Shown: in pieces, positions 1-5,655 of the stretch
How the letters are laid out: every line of letters starts with the position of its first letter
Numbering within the stretch: the first letter of the stretch is position 1
Origin: an uncultured Taibaiella sp.
GTDB taxonomy: Bacteria > Bacteroidota > Bacteroidia > Chitinophagales > Chitinophagaceae
Direction: 5' to 3'
Assembly (NCBI GenBank): GCA_937871155.1
Contig: CALMXV010000368.1
Location: forward strand, 1-5,655
Length of the DNA stretch: 5,655 nt
The notes under the pieces: generated by a model
The model's database searches: none
Told to the model about the DNA's origin: nothing
The model's input: only the letters and a program-made list of their open reading frames with translations
Program-made: the position numbers and the translations under genes

Positions 1-790
1 CTGCACCTTTTAAACTAAACTCACTAGCTTCACTACCGACACTTTCAAAGTCTGGTGTATCAATAGCTGAGGACATATTAATAGCAAAATCAGAAGTAAA
101 ATCGATATATCTACCATCTGGATCCGTGTACATATTTATCTGGTCTTTTTGCATATACACACTGGCAATGCCATTAAGATATCTAAGACGGACCGCAGGC
201 CGAATAGTCATATTGCCCAACTTAGAAGGAAGGTTTTTTAAGATTTGAAAATTAGCCGATGCTGCAAGAAAGTATTCATGATACATTAAGAAGTTGATAG
301 ACGGAGATAAATTGATAGACTTTCCGGCAAACTGTTTATTGCCTTTATACATCAATGAAAAAAAGTCTTGGTTAATCGAAAAATTAGCGTCAATTTTTTC
401 TTTGATGCCTAAGCCAAAGGATAAAAAGGGCTCCTTTTTTTTGTTTTTTATACTGAAAAAAATATTCATGATAGGCAGGTCGGCTCCTACCCATATATTG
501 CCTTGCTTGGGCATTTTAGCCAACATATCATCTATATATTGGTTGGTGATGTTTTCATTGGATGCTAACTGTTTTACATCAAATGCAGAAAACATATTGT
601 TGCCAAAACCCAAGTAAGGTGCTAATAAAAATACTTCGCCATGTTTTAAATCATTTCCTAATAAAGAAGGAAGCTGAGAGGATGCAAGGCTGTGCATCTG
701 CTGATTCTGAAACTGAGAAAAAGCATATTGTCCGGATACCGTTCTTGTCAATCCAACAAGAATAAGGGTAAAAAAAAGATAAGGTCGCAT
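1..790 (-). CDS. DUF5723-type secreted envelope protein, N-terminal part (runs off the left edge)
   Basis: The minus frame is open for 263 codons from ATG at 790-788 to the window edge, with no stop. Residues 1-20 form a signal peptide (hydrophobic LFFTLILVGL core, likely cut after TVSG before QYAF). The rest resembles the DUF5723 family of Bacteroidota proteins, which are usually 400-500 residues long, so roughly half is visible. Family-like stretches are LSFGLGIKEKIDANFSI (123-139), LMYKGNKQFAGKSINLSP (146-163) and RPAVRLRYLNGIASVYM (197-213), followed by a TDPDG turn (222-226). Alternating hydrophobic strands suggest an outer-membrane beta-barrel, but this is inferred and the family has no assigned biochemical role. 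The start is favoured by the signal peptide and by its position two bases after the upstream lipoprotein stop, which implies co-transcription and possibly translational coupling. Openness of the frame and secretion are near certain; the family name is recalled from motif pattern. Confidence 0.85.
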   Translation of the reverse strand, partial: MRPYLFFTLILVGLTRTVSGQYAFSQFQNQQMHSLASSQLPSLLGNDLKHGEVFLLAPYLGFGNNMFSAFDVKQLASNENITNQYIDDMLAKMPKQGNIWVGADLPIMNIFFSIKNKKKEPFLSFGLGIKEKIDANFSINQDFFSLMYKGNKQFAGKSINLSPSINFLMYHEYFLAASANFQILKNLPSKLGNMTIRPAVRLRYLNGIASVYMQKDQINMYTDPDGRYIDFTSDFAINMSSAIDTPDFESVGSEASEFSLKGA

Positions 791-792
791 GA

Positions 793-1842
793 TTAATTAA
801 AGCTGTTTTGATTGATACTTAAATGTAAATCTCCGGCTATTTGCATCTTCAAAAAGGATAAGTCATTGATTCGAGATACGGGTGAGGTGTTTGATATCGT
901 ATTTAACTTAAACAGTAGAATACCTTTCTTACATCGTTTTATTTTATCAATTCGAGCAGCACTTATACTAACCTCAGATTTTTTAGTAATGACGTTTATG
1001 GGTGCCCCGGCAGCATCTGTAGAACAGGCTACTACATCTAAAGTTGGTGCTAATAATGAATCGATGATGGCGGAATTATTATTGTCTAAAAAGTAAAGTT
1101 GAATGGCAAAATTTATAGGCATTCCATTATCAACATAAAACATCACCTTTCCATAATTACTCGTATCAAAGGGCGATTCTTCATCAGCAAAATCCAATGC
1201 TACCGTATCTAATTCTTCAATTGACTTGCTTGAATAAAGATCTACATAATCAATATCCAATATTTTCAATTCGAGGTCAATCGTAGAGGGAGTACTCGAA
1301 AATGTAACATTATTGGAGCCGGGGGAATTAAAGGATTCTAAGAATAAGTAAACCGTATCGTTGATATTGTTGTTAGCTACTTTAATATCGAATTCAATTG
1401 TTTCATAAGCAGGTATATTTTGAGTAGCATGATATTGATAAATGATATTGTTGGGGTCGCTCATGTTACTAGTTTTCCTAAAGGAAAATTTAGTTCCGGC
1501 ACCCGTTACTATAGGGAATAAGTTATTAAATCGAAAAATGATTTCTAAAGAATCAAAGTTGATACCTTTGATCCAACTACTTAAGGGTATTTTATAAGGA
1601 CCTGAACTTTTTTGAGTAAATGCAGGCACATTCACACTCAATCCGCTTGCATAGCCGATATCAATTGAAGGGATGGAAATGGTAGTTTTTACTTCACTAA
1701 AAACTTTCAGACTTTCAAAGCTTACCTTGGTCTTTGCCAATGGTAATATCCAATCGGATTTCCACGTAGTACTATTGTCTTTACTGCATGATGCCAACAT
1801 CAAGACTCCAATAAACAGGAATAAAAAAATAGGGATTCGCAT
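793..1842 (-). CDS. Bacteroidota lipoprotein of unknown function, partner of the DUF5723-type protein
   Basis: A 349-residue protein starting at ATG 1842-1840. Residues 1-19 are a textbook lipoprotein signal: R2, a hydrophobic core (IFLFLFIGVLML) and the lipobox LASC with lipidated Cys19. The mature protein begins C-S-K-D-N, close to the K-(D/E)2-type surface-export signal described for Bacteroidota lipoproteins, so it may face outward. After it comes W-K-S-D-W-I-L-P-L-A (27-36), resembling the W..(D/E)...PL opening of many Bacteroidota envelope lipoproteins. The remainder is beta-rich, with hydrophobic strands and acidic or Asn-rich loops; no enzyme motif was found. The frame stays open upstream to an ATG at 1893, but that start would add 17 residues before the signal peptide and lies upstream of the predicted -7 element, so I reject it. 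The stop at 795-793 sits two bases before the next gene. Function is unknown; a role as partner of that envelope protein is inferred from the junction. Confidence 0.85.
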   Translation of the reverse strand: MRIPIFLFLFIGVLMLASCSKDNSTTWKSDWILPLAKTKVSFESLKVFSEVKTTISIPSIDIGYASGLSVNVPAFTQKSSGPYKIPLSSWIKGINFDSLEIIFRFNNLFPIVTGAGTKFSFRKTSNMSDPNNIIYQYHATQNIPAYETIEFDIKVANNNINDTVYLFLESFNSPGSNNVTFSSTPSTIDLELKILDIDYVDLYSSKSIEELDTVALDFADEESPFDTSNYGKVMFYVDNGMPINFAIQLYFLDNNNSAIIDSLLAPTLDVVACSTDAAGAPINVITKKSEVSISAARIDKIKRCKKGILLFKLNTISNTSPVSRINDLSFLKMQIAGDLHLSINQNSFN

Positions 1843-1875
1843 AAGGGTAATTTTGAAATGATGAATAAGATGAAT

Positions 1876-1906
1876 TAAAGATAAAAACAACATGACAATA
1901 ATGCAA
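1876..1906 (-). promoter_or_regulatory. Candidate Bacteroidota-type promoter for the lipoprotein/DUF5723 operon
   Basis: On the minus strand, TTG (1906-1904) is followed by a 20-bp spacer and TATCTTTA (1883-1876). This matches the Bacteroidota sigma-ABfr consensus (TTG near -33, TAnnTTTG near -7) except for the last base. Transcription would start near 1871, giving a leader of about 29 nt before the ATG at 1842. The alternative ATG at 1893 lies between the two elements and would not be transcribed from here. This is a consensus match only. Confidence 0.5.
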
Positions 1907-2044
1907 TGTGTACCTGAAATGTTTTAGAAGGTTTATCAAACAAGAAATAAATCATGAATTGAAACGCCAATACTTTGACCTTATTTTCAATTTCAATTAA
2001 ATGGTTAAGTTAATTCCTCGACCTATCAATACATTAAAAAAACA
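1907..2044. other. Intergenic stretch between the NdpA-type gene and the lipoprotein operon
   Basis: No gene is apparent in this AT-rich gap. It contains an 8-bp inverted repeat, AATTGAAA (1957-1964) against TTTCAATT (1991-1998), with a 26-bp spacer, and a 6-bp AT-only pair, AATTAA (1995-2000) against TTAATT (2010-2015). Neither is GC-rich or followed, in the minus direction, by a T-tract, so neither looks like a normal intrinsic terminator. Where the NdpA-type transcript ends is therefore not visible, and some read-through into the lipoprotein operon is possible. Confidence 0.4.
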
Positions 2045-3061
2045 TTACGACTCGTTTTCAAAATAGATTTTATAGAACCTTCCTTTTGTGTCTTCACCTT
2101 GTTCAATAAGGTCTCTATCGCCATGTATATAGATATGGAAGTTTTTATCCAACTTAATAATCGATTTGAAGTTTCTTGATTGCTTTTTGACAGCAGCCTC
2201 CGAAATATCAAAACTATCGGAAAGGGTTATCTCTCTCTCCTGTTCATATTGTCTCTTGTATTGGTTGAACCCTTCAATGTATTCTTGATGATGGAGTACT
2301 TGCTGCGAAAAATCTTCGAGTTGAAAGCTATCATTGTCTTTAAAAAACTTAATAGAACGATTCAACATATCTACCTGATCTGCTTTAGAAAGTTCATAAG
2401 ACTCCGGTAGCTTTTGTGTAATAAAATCTTTATAAGCAGCTAAGGTGTTTTGTGTATTAAAAAAAGTATCCTGACGTTGTTGTACTTTCAAAAAGCCATC
2501 GATCCAATATTGAGCTTCTGTACTTTTATTAGTATTATCCACTATAGTTACTACAAATCCGGATTCCATTTCAGAGTTATAAATAAGACAGCCTTTATCT
2601 AACTTATTAATGTTGATGCCTTGCTCAGAAGCTATTTCAAAGGATTCATTATCAGGAAATACTTTTAGGTAGGTGTCTTTGTTTTCAGATTTAAAAAGCC
2701 CAATAGCTGCAACAGTTTCTCCATCTAGCACACAAGCTTCGAAGTACACTACGTAAAATTCTCCACCTTTAATCTTAGGGTGCGTACTTTGATTGTATAG
2801 ATGCTTTGCTAGATGAATGGATTGCTCATGTAACGTTGAAGGGTCTTCAAATATGGCTGAAGCATAAGTATAGACTTCATGAAGTTGCAAGCTAGTTTCA
2901 TGAAAGCATTGATAATATTCTTCCGATTTAAATGATGACAAAAAATAACCGGAGAGTAATTGAAGAAGCTCTTCGCTTAGTTGAAGTGATTGGTTAGATA
3001 GAAATAAGTATTCGTCTTCTGATTTATTGCCTACTTTATGTACACTGAGTTTAGAAATCAT
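2045..3061 (-). CDS. Nucleoid-associated protein, NdpA/YejK (NA37) family
   Basis: A complete 338-residue cytoplasmic protein with no signal peptide or membrane segment; E. coli YejK/NdpA is about 335 residues. Members are known as nucleoid-associated DNA-binding proteins of poorly defined physiological role. The sequence follows the Bacteroidota form of the family throughout: KLSVHKVGNKSEDE at 4-17, the SAIFEDPSTLHEQSIHLAKHLY block (68-89), GLFKSENKDTYLKV (121-134), GININKLDKGCLIYN (148-162), STEAQYW (180-186), LSKADQVDMLNRSIKFFK (224-241), and a strongly conserved-looking basic C-terminal block from VKKQSRNFKS (291-300) to KLDKNFHIYIHGDRDLIEQG (303-322). ATG 3061-3059 is the only good start: the frame upstream has a stop 16 codons away and no other ATG. 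No Shine-Dalgarno is evident, as is usual in this phylum. It is transcribed divergently from the vWA gene and appears monocistronic. A 12-bp inverted repeat encloses the start codon. Confidence 0.9.
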   Translation of the reverse strand: MISKLSVHKVGNKSEDEYLFLSNQSLQLSEELLQLLSGYFLSSFKSEEYYQCFHETSLQLHEVYTYASAIFEDPSTLHEQSIHLAKHLYNQSTHPKIKGGEFYVVYFEACVLDGETVAAIGLFKSENKDTYLKVFPDNESFEIASEQGININKLDKGCLIYNSEMESGFVVTIVDNTNKSTEAQYWIDGFLKVQQRQDTFFNTQNTLAAYKDFITQKLPESYELSKADQVDMLNRSIKFFKDNDSFQLEDFSQQVLHHQEYIEGFNQYKRQYEQEREITLSDSFDISEAAVKKQSRNFKSIIKLDKNFHIYIHGDRDLIEQGEDTKGRFYKIYFENES

Positions 3062-3101
3062 AGAGGTGATTGTGTGGCTAAATATACTATCTAAACTCAG
3101 T
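3044..3101. repeat. Perfect 12-bp inverted repeat enclosing the NdpA-type start codon
   Basis: ACTGAGTTTAGA at 3044-3055 is the exact reverse complement of TCTAAACTCAGT at 3090-3101, separated by 34 bp. The left arm encodes residues 3-6 (S-K-L-S) of the NdpA-type protein, the start codon lies in the loop, and the right arm lies upstream of the gene. It could be a paired operator for a dimeric regulator or, if transcription begins upstream of 3101, a hairpin holding the start codon in its loop. The bases are seen directly; the function is inferred. Confidence 0.6.
3079..3086 (-). promoter_or_regulatory. Possible -7 element for the NdpA-type gene
   Basis: TATATTTA on the minus strand (3086-3079) fits TAnnTTTG except for the last base and would place a start near 3074, about 13 nt before the ATG. 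The nearest TTG (3114-3112) is 25 bp away instead of the usual 19-21, so the -33 half is poor. Weak evidence. Confidence 0.3.
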
Positions 3102-3131
3102 TGTATCTATTCAATCAGTACATTAATTTTT
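3101..3131 (+). promoter_or_regulatory. Candidate Bacteroidota-type promoter for the vWA membrane protein
   Basis: TTG (3101-3103), a 20-bp spacer and TAATTTTT (3124-3131) match the TTG/TAnnTTTG pattern with one mismatch at the final base. The spacer length equals that of the lipoprotein-operon candidate. A start near 3136 would leave a leader of roughly 53 nt. The -33 TTG overlaps by one base the right arm of the inverted repeat at 3090-3101, so a protein bound there could affect this promoter too. Consensus match only, in AT-rich DNA. Confidence 0.4.
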
Positions 3132-3188
3132 TCTGAAAACTTGTTTCCACTACAGAGTTATTTTGAATAAACCCTATTTTCGCTTTAC

Positions 3189-5216
3189 ATGAATACAGCT
3201 TACTGGATTTTAGCATTAGTTCTATCGTTTGCATTTGGATATTGGGTTTATCGGGCAGATAAAAAGAGAAACATCAGCTATCCACTGCTTACTGCAGGCC
3301 TCCGTTTTGTAGTTGTATTTCTTACGTTTTTGCTCTTATTAGCACCACTGTTTAGAATAAAAGAAACTGTAACTAAAAAGCCGATTGTTTTATTCCTTCA
3401 AGACAATTCCACCTCAATCGCTCAGGCTCTTCGAAAAGATAGTGCTAACTATCAACAAAATTCACTTTCCTTATTGGATCAATTGACTCAAGAATATCAA
3501 GTAGTCAAATGGGGCTTTGGAACGGAAATTCAAAAAGACACCCTATTTCAATACACACAACCGTCCACCAACATGAGTCAAGCGCTAACTTCGGCTGTTG
3601 ATTTTTATGGACAACAAAATCTGGCAGCTATCATTATGGCTACCGACGGACGTTTTAATGAAGGTGCACATCCACTCTATCTAAATCTACCCTTTGAAGG
3701 CAGTTTATATACCATTGCAATTGGTGATACTGCGGTGCAAAAAGATGTAAGAATTAGTGCAGTCTATGCCAATAAATCCGTTTTGTTAAACAGTCAATTT
3801 GAAATAAGATTTGATGTTCTTGCCACTCAATGCAAAGGATACAATGAAGAAGTTCGTTTAATAAATGTAAGCAATAATCAAACGATTAAGACTACATCCT
3901 TATCTATAGCTTCCGACAATTTTGACAAAACCGTTTACTTTCAAGTGCAAGCAGAAAAGCCCGGGCTGCATCATTTTATCATAGATCTTCCCAAAGCTGC
4001 CGGAGAAAAAAATAGTACGAATAATAGAAAAGATGTTTTTGTAGAAGTGGTTCAAGAAAAGAAAAATATTTTATTGATAGCAGCAGCTCCACATCCGGAT
4101 GTAAATACAATTAGAGAAGCTTTAAAAGGTCATGAGAGTTATAGTTTAACCATTGTTTCTGTTGATAAAATCCCTAAAGATCTTAGCCCCTATCAATTGT
4201 TTATACTACAAGGATTGCCTTCAACAACAATTGCTATACCGAACGAAATTTTGAAAAAACCTACTTGGTTTCTAATGTCGAAAGGTAGCAATAGCGCAGC
4301 TATTCAAGCTACTCAAATAGCGACTTTATCCGTAAACACCTTAAATTTTCAAAATCAATTTGCTCAGTTTAGCTCAGGATTTAACAGCTTTATATTGCCC
4401 CCCAACTATCAAGCTGTGATGGATAAAATGCCACCTCTTTCTTGCCCAGTTGGTAAAGTGGAACCTGGAATTAACACTACTGTCTTGCTTACTTCAAAAA
4501 CCAATGGTCAACCGTTGTGGTTTTTACAACAAGGCGCTGTTGCTCGTGCAATATTAATAGGAGAAGGGCTTTGGCGATGGAGGATGTATGAATATAAATT
4601 CTTCAACAAGCAAGAGGTAATTGATGAAATGATCAGGCAAACCGTAACCTTTTTAACTGCAAATTCTCAAGAGAAGCCTTTCAATGTGCAGTTGCCAAAA
4701 GCAATTTGGAAAGATAAAGAAGCCATCAACTTTAATGCTTATTTGTTAAATGAGAATAAGGAACAAATCAATTCAGAAGAAGTGAAAATGGTAATTAGTG
4801 ATAGTAGTGGAGCGAAACAATACTATTTGTTTGCCAAGTCGGGCTCGGCATATCAATTAAATATTGGTTCAAGAGCAGCGGGTAGTTATCATTATATGGC
4901 TACAGTATCCTATAAAGGGAAAAACTATACAGAACAAGGTGATTTCACCGTTCAAGATATCCCTATAGAGAGTTTAGAATCCGGCGCCGATTACTCTTTA
5001 CTTTATGCTCTTTCGAATCAGTATAAAGGACATGTGGTCATGCCATCACAAGAAGCATCATTATTAGATAGCCTAAAAAACAACAATCATATCAAACCAA
5101 TTATCCAAGAATATGATAAAACTATTCCATTGATAGATTGGAAATGGTACTTTATTTTGATTCTAACCTTGGCTACTATTGAATGGCTACTTAGAAAATA
5201 TTGGATGGCTCAATAA
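3189..5216 (+). CDS. Membrane-anchored von Willebrand A protein with a degenerate glutamine-amidotransferase-like domain
   Basis: A complete 675-residue membrane protein. Helices at about 4-21 and 33-55 open it, and a third at about 652-668 (WYFILILTLATIEWLL) closes it, leaving a short K/W-containing tail. Between them lie, in order: a vWA domain (about 65-185) with a full metal-binding MIDAS set (D72-N-S74-T-S76, T127 in STNMS, D153 in ATDGR); a beta-sandwich, Ig/CARDB-like region (about 186-289); a Rossmann-like segment starting KKNILLIAAAPHPDV (291-305) that resembles class I glutamine amidotransferase folds; the family-like GEGLWRWRMYEY motif (458-469); and a second beta-sandwich (about 496-590). 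The only cysteines are C215 and C419, neither in a nucleophile elbow, so amidase activity is unlikely. Similar BatA-like vWA membrane proteins are widespread in Bacteroidota and Planctomycetes, mostly uncharacterised; adhesion or complex assembly at the membrane is inferred. ATG 3189 begins directly before the first helix. No operon partner is visible. Confidence 0.85.
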   Translation: MNTAYWILALVLSFAFGYWVYRADKKRNISYPLLTAGLRFVVVFLTFLLLLAPLFRIKETVTKKPIVLFLQDNSTSIAQALRKDSANYQQNSLSLLDQLTQEYQVVKWGFGTEIQKDTLFQYTQPSTNMSQALTSAVDFYGQQNLAAIIMATDGRFNEGAHPLYLNLPFEGSLYTIAIGDTAVQKDVRISAVYANKSVLLNSQFEIRFDVLATQCKGYNEEVRLINVSNNQTIKTTSLSIASDNFDKTVYFQVQAEKPGLHHFIIDLPKAAGEKNSTNNRKDVFVEVVQEKKNILLIAAAPHPDVNTIREALKGHESYSLTIVSVDKIPKDLSPYQLFILQGLPSTTIAIPNEILKKPTWFLMSKGSNSAAIQATQIATLSVNTLNFQNQFAQFSSGFNSFILPPNYQAVMDKMPPLSCPVGKVEPGINTTVLLTSKTNGQPLWFLQQGAVARAILIGEGLWRWRMYEYKFFNKQEVIDEMIRQTVTFLTANSQEKPFNVQLPKAIWKDKEAINFNAYLLNENKEQINSEEVKMVISDSSGAKQYYLFAKSGSAYQLNIGSRAAGSYHYMATVSYKGKNYTEQGDFTVQDIPIESLESGADYSLLYALSNQYKGHVVMPSQEASLLDSLKNNNHIKPIIQEYDKTIPLIDWKWYFILILTLATIEWLLRKYWMAQ

Positions 5217-5240
5217 AACAACTAGTTTGCTGTAGCTTTA
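5217..5240. other. 24-bp gap between convergent genes
   Basis: The plus-strand vWA gene stops at TAA 5214-5216 and the minus-strand transporter gene stops at TGA 5243-5241. The gap has no GC-rich hairpin and no T-tract in either direction, so any terminator must lie inside the opposing coding sequence, or the 3' ends of the two transcripts overlap. Confidence 0.5.
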
Positions 5241-5655
5241 TCAGATAGGGGAAAATCGTTTTTTAATATCTAAAGTTATTATTGTAGCGGCTACAAATGG
5301 AAAGGTTAATTCCGGTAAGTGTAGATATCTAAAGATATACTGGATGGCTAGCGCTAATAGTACGGAAAGTAAAGCCCAGCTTACATTCTTCAAAGGCTGA
5401 TTCGCAAAAACCAATACACATAAAACCGCATTAAATCCAAAAATTCCACTACCAATTACATCTATTGGTGCATCCAAAACCCATGCTATCAAAGAAGCAA
5501 ATCCACTAGCAATAATACCAAATACTGCTCCTTTGGGACTAGCATACCCAAGTGCTATTGCAAAGAATATACAGGGTAAAAGTTGGTCTTGAAATATAAT
5601 CTGTCCCAATCCTTTTAAAAGGACGAAAATCCAATTGAATGAATTAAGATTTTTA
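5241..5655 (-). CDS. Urea transporter (UT) family protein, C-terminal part (runs off the right edge)
   Basis: The minus frame has 137 codons from the window edge to TGA 5243-5241, with no ATG anywhere, so the start lies outside. A TTG at 5609-5607 is internal: the UT-like residues WIFVLLKGLGQIIFQDQ (8-24 of the visible part) span it. Urea transporters are inner-membrane channels for passive urea movement, made of two homologous halves, each with a G-Q-x-x-F-Q-like opening, a G-F-N motif and an LPxLTxPF signature. All three are present: GLGQIIFQDQ (15-24), GFNAVL (73-78) and LPELTFPF (113-120). Hydrophobic helices fill the space between (about 27-37, 43-60, 71-84, 92-109), then a short basic tail KKRFSPI. 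Since the protein ends here, this is probably the second half of a typical protein of about 300 residues; a single-half form cannot be excluded. No urease genes are in view. Confidence 0.8.
   Translation of the reverse strand, partial: KNLNSFNWIFVLLKGLGQIIFQDQLLPCIFFAIALGYASPKGAVFGIIASGFASLIAWVLDAPIDVIGSGIFGFNAVLCVLVFANQPLKNVSWALLSVLLALAIQYIFRYLHLPELTFPFVAATIITLDIKKRFSPI

Noticed and set aside
294..765. Two overlapping open frames on the plus strand (294-617 and 562-765)
   Set aside because: They lie opposite the continuous 263-codon minus-strand DUF5723-type frame, which has a signal peptide and family motifs. The plus-strand translations resemble nothing.
812..1096. Plus-strand open frame of 94 codons, and another at 1673-1861
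   Set aside because: Both are antisense to the lipoprotein gene, with no recognisable protein features.
1957..2015. Inverted repeats in the intergenic gap as a terminator
   Set aside because: The stems are 6-8 bp and AT-only or nearly so, with no following T-tract in the minus direction; such pairs are expected by chance in AT-rich DNA.
2026..2410. Small open frames at 2026-2211 (minus) and 2180-2410 (plus)
   Set aside because: Both overlap the well-supported NdpA/NA37 C-terminal coding region in other frames.
2045..5216. Idea that the NdpA-type gene and the divergent vWA gene form a defence or conflict system
   Set aside because: Both families occur as ordinary core-type genes in Bacteroidota. 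There is no nuclease, ATPase, toxin or mobile element nearby, and the genes are divergent rather than in one operon.
5241..5609. A complete 122-codon protein beginning at TTG 5609
   Set aside because: The frame remains open to the window edge, and the residues upstream of the TTG continue the urea-transporter pattern, so the TTG is an internal leucine codon.

Overview
This AT-rich window looks like ordinary chromosomal DNA from a member of the Bacteroidota, probably a Chitinophagia- or Sphingobacteriia-like lineage; the exact clade is a guess. Three things point there: promoter-like sequences of the Bacteroidota type (TTG, about 20 bp, TAnnTTT) with no clear Shine-Dalgarno sites, a secreted DUF5723-type protein beside a Bacteroidota-style lipoprotein, and a NdpA/NA37 protein that closely resembles the Bacteroidota branch of that family. 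Family assignments come from motifs and remembered family features, not from a database search.

Layout: bases 1-790 (minus) hold the N-terminal 263 codons of a DUF5723-type envelope protein that runs off the left edge. Two bases upstream of it, 793-1842 (minus) encodes a lipoprotein, and the two form an operon driven by a candidate promoter at 1876-1906. After a gene-free gap, 2045-3061 (minus) encodes a complete nucleoid-associated (NdpA/NA37) protein. A 127-bp divergent region (3062-3188) separates it from 3189-5216 (plus), a large membrane protein with an intact von Willebrand A metal site and a degenerate glutamine-amidotransferase-like domain. Converging on that gene across 24 bp, 5241-5655 (minus) is the C-terminal end of a urea-transporter-family channel that runs off the right edge.

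How the genes relate: the lipoprotein and the DUF5723 protein very likely work together in the outer envelope. The other three genes show no evident shared pathway. There are no RNA genes, insertion sequences, CRISPR arrays, phage genes or recognisable defence cassettes. The most unusual structure is a perfect 12-bp inverted repeat that encloses the NdpA start codon, with one arm lying between the two divergent promoter candidates. I did not find a convincing new multi-gene system.
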